NCBI GenBank assembly: GCA_964454015.1
Contig: CAYVQF010000023.1
Span: forward strand, 1 to 64,000
Length of the DNA: 64,000 nt
Origin: CAYVQF01 sp964454015
Lineage (GTDB): Bacteria; Myxococcota_A; Bradymonadia; UBA4248
Direction of reading: 5' to 3'
Below, piece by piece: positions 63,591-64,000 of the stretch (its first letter is position 1; the number at the start of each line of letters is the position of its first letter). The notes under the pieces were generated by a model that was not told where the DNA came from, did not search any database, and saw nothing but the letters and a program-made list of their open reading frames with translations. The translations under genes and the position numbers were made by a program.

Positions 63591-64000
63591 CAGTAGCCAC
63601 TCAAGATACGCCGCACAGCCAGCAGATCGCGATGCACTTCTTCCATGTTCTGATATCGCTGTGCCGGCGCCGGGCTGATACACCATCCCACTAACTGCGC
63701 CACCGCATCAGGGACACCGGGTAAGAGACGGGCCACATCGATCCCGTCGCCTCGAGCTTGCACCTCGGCCCACACGGCTTCCGCGCTCGTGCCTTGAAAG
63801 GGTGAGTGCCCGAGCAACGCCATCAGCATACACATGCCAAAAGCATAGACGTCTGATTGGACATTGGCACGGCTCAGGTTCATCTCGAGCTCAGGCGCCA
63901 CACAGGCGGCGTCCAACGCGCCCAGATCTCCCATGGCCTGCCGACTCTGCAGGCGTTGGCCCAGGTCCAGTAACAAAGGCGTCACGATCCCATTGGGACG
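63590..64000 (-). CDS. Ser/Thr protein kinase, 5' part cut by window end
   Basis: The frame stays open to the right edge, so the gene begins outside the window. The visible 136 residues are the C-terminal lobe of a Hanks-type kinase: TPLLLDLGQ at the DFG position (DLG here), AACVAPELE as the APE motif, QSDVYAFGMCMLMALLGHSP, and RYQNMEEVHRDL near the end. There is no transmembrane segment in this part. The downstream gene, overlapping by one base, encodes a membrane protein. Confidence 0.85.
   Translation of the reverse strand, partial: RPNGIVTPLLLDLGQRLQSRQAMGDLGALDAACVAPELEMNLSRANVQSDVYAFGMCMLMALLGHSPFQGTSAEAVWAEVQARGDGIDVARLLPGVPDAVAQLVGWCISPAPAQRYQNMEEVHRDLLAVRRILSGY

Overview
The window is about 64 kb of GC-rich, gene-dense bacterial chromosome. 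I see no tRNA or rRNA, no CRISPR array, no insertion sequence and no phage genes. The gene content points to a deltaproteobacterial lineage of the Myxococcota/Bradymonadota kind. It has five complete Hanks-type Ser/Thr kinases plus one cut by the window edge, a zinc-ribbon/double-FHA protein, four sigma factors (three of them ECF with anti-sigma partners), a TIGR02266-like PilZ protein, an NtrC-type regulator, and many lipoproteins with Cys-rich, Asp-rich or Gly-rich repeats. Nothing in the sequence fixes genus or species.

Layout. 1-7.2 kb: a PAS protein with a C-terminal Cys-pair module, a membrane-anchored kinase, a B12-binding radical SAM enzyme, a very large Gly-rich beta-helix lipoprotein and a FliA-like sigma factor. 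7.4-11.7 kb: a methyltransferase, glnS and the FHA protein. 11.7-17.5 kb: a six-gene minus-strand operon for metal (probably zinc) uptake, made of an outer-membrane porin-like protein, two lipoproteins (one His-rich) and a ZnuCBA-type ABC transporter. A perfect 18-bp palindrome lies in front of it. 17.6-19 kb: an ECF sigma / zinc-finger anti-sigma / YbjQ operon. 19-25 kb: secreted repeat proteins, a lipoprotein that looks like a four-jointed/FAM20-type kinase, and an OmpA-family protein. 25-31.4 kb: a metallo-beta-lactamase-fold hydrolase, a large GT-C glycosyltransferase (with an overlapping 39-codon hydrophobic ORF), PilZ and RNase G/E.

31.5-38.7 kb: a lipoprotein, a zinc-ribbon kinase, xseB and xseA (long overlap; XseA carries an extra N-terminal HARP-like domain), a glyoxalase-II-like hydrolase and a non-RD kinase. 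38.8-45.8 kb: glmS, then an ECF/anti-sigma pair, a TerB-like protein, lipoproteins and an L,D-transpeptidase. This stretch is cell-envelope themed. 45.8-54.5 kb: ruvX, two proteins of unknown function, a second GT-C glycosyltransferase, lgt, a biotin carboxylase and an NtrC-family regulator. 54.7-64 kb: a repeat lipoprotein, a kinase, an ECF/ChrR-like cupin anti-sigma pair, a beta-barrel-like protein, a large VWA lipoprotein with a strong intrinsic terminator, a membrane protein, and the 3' part of a further kinase.

The most unusual elements are the metal operon with its palindrome, the lipoprotein FAM20-like kinase, the XseA fusion, the hidden 39-codon ORF and the Gly-loop beta-helix lipoprotein. 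All functional statements come from reading motifs by eye, and no database search was run.
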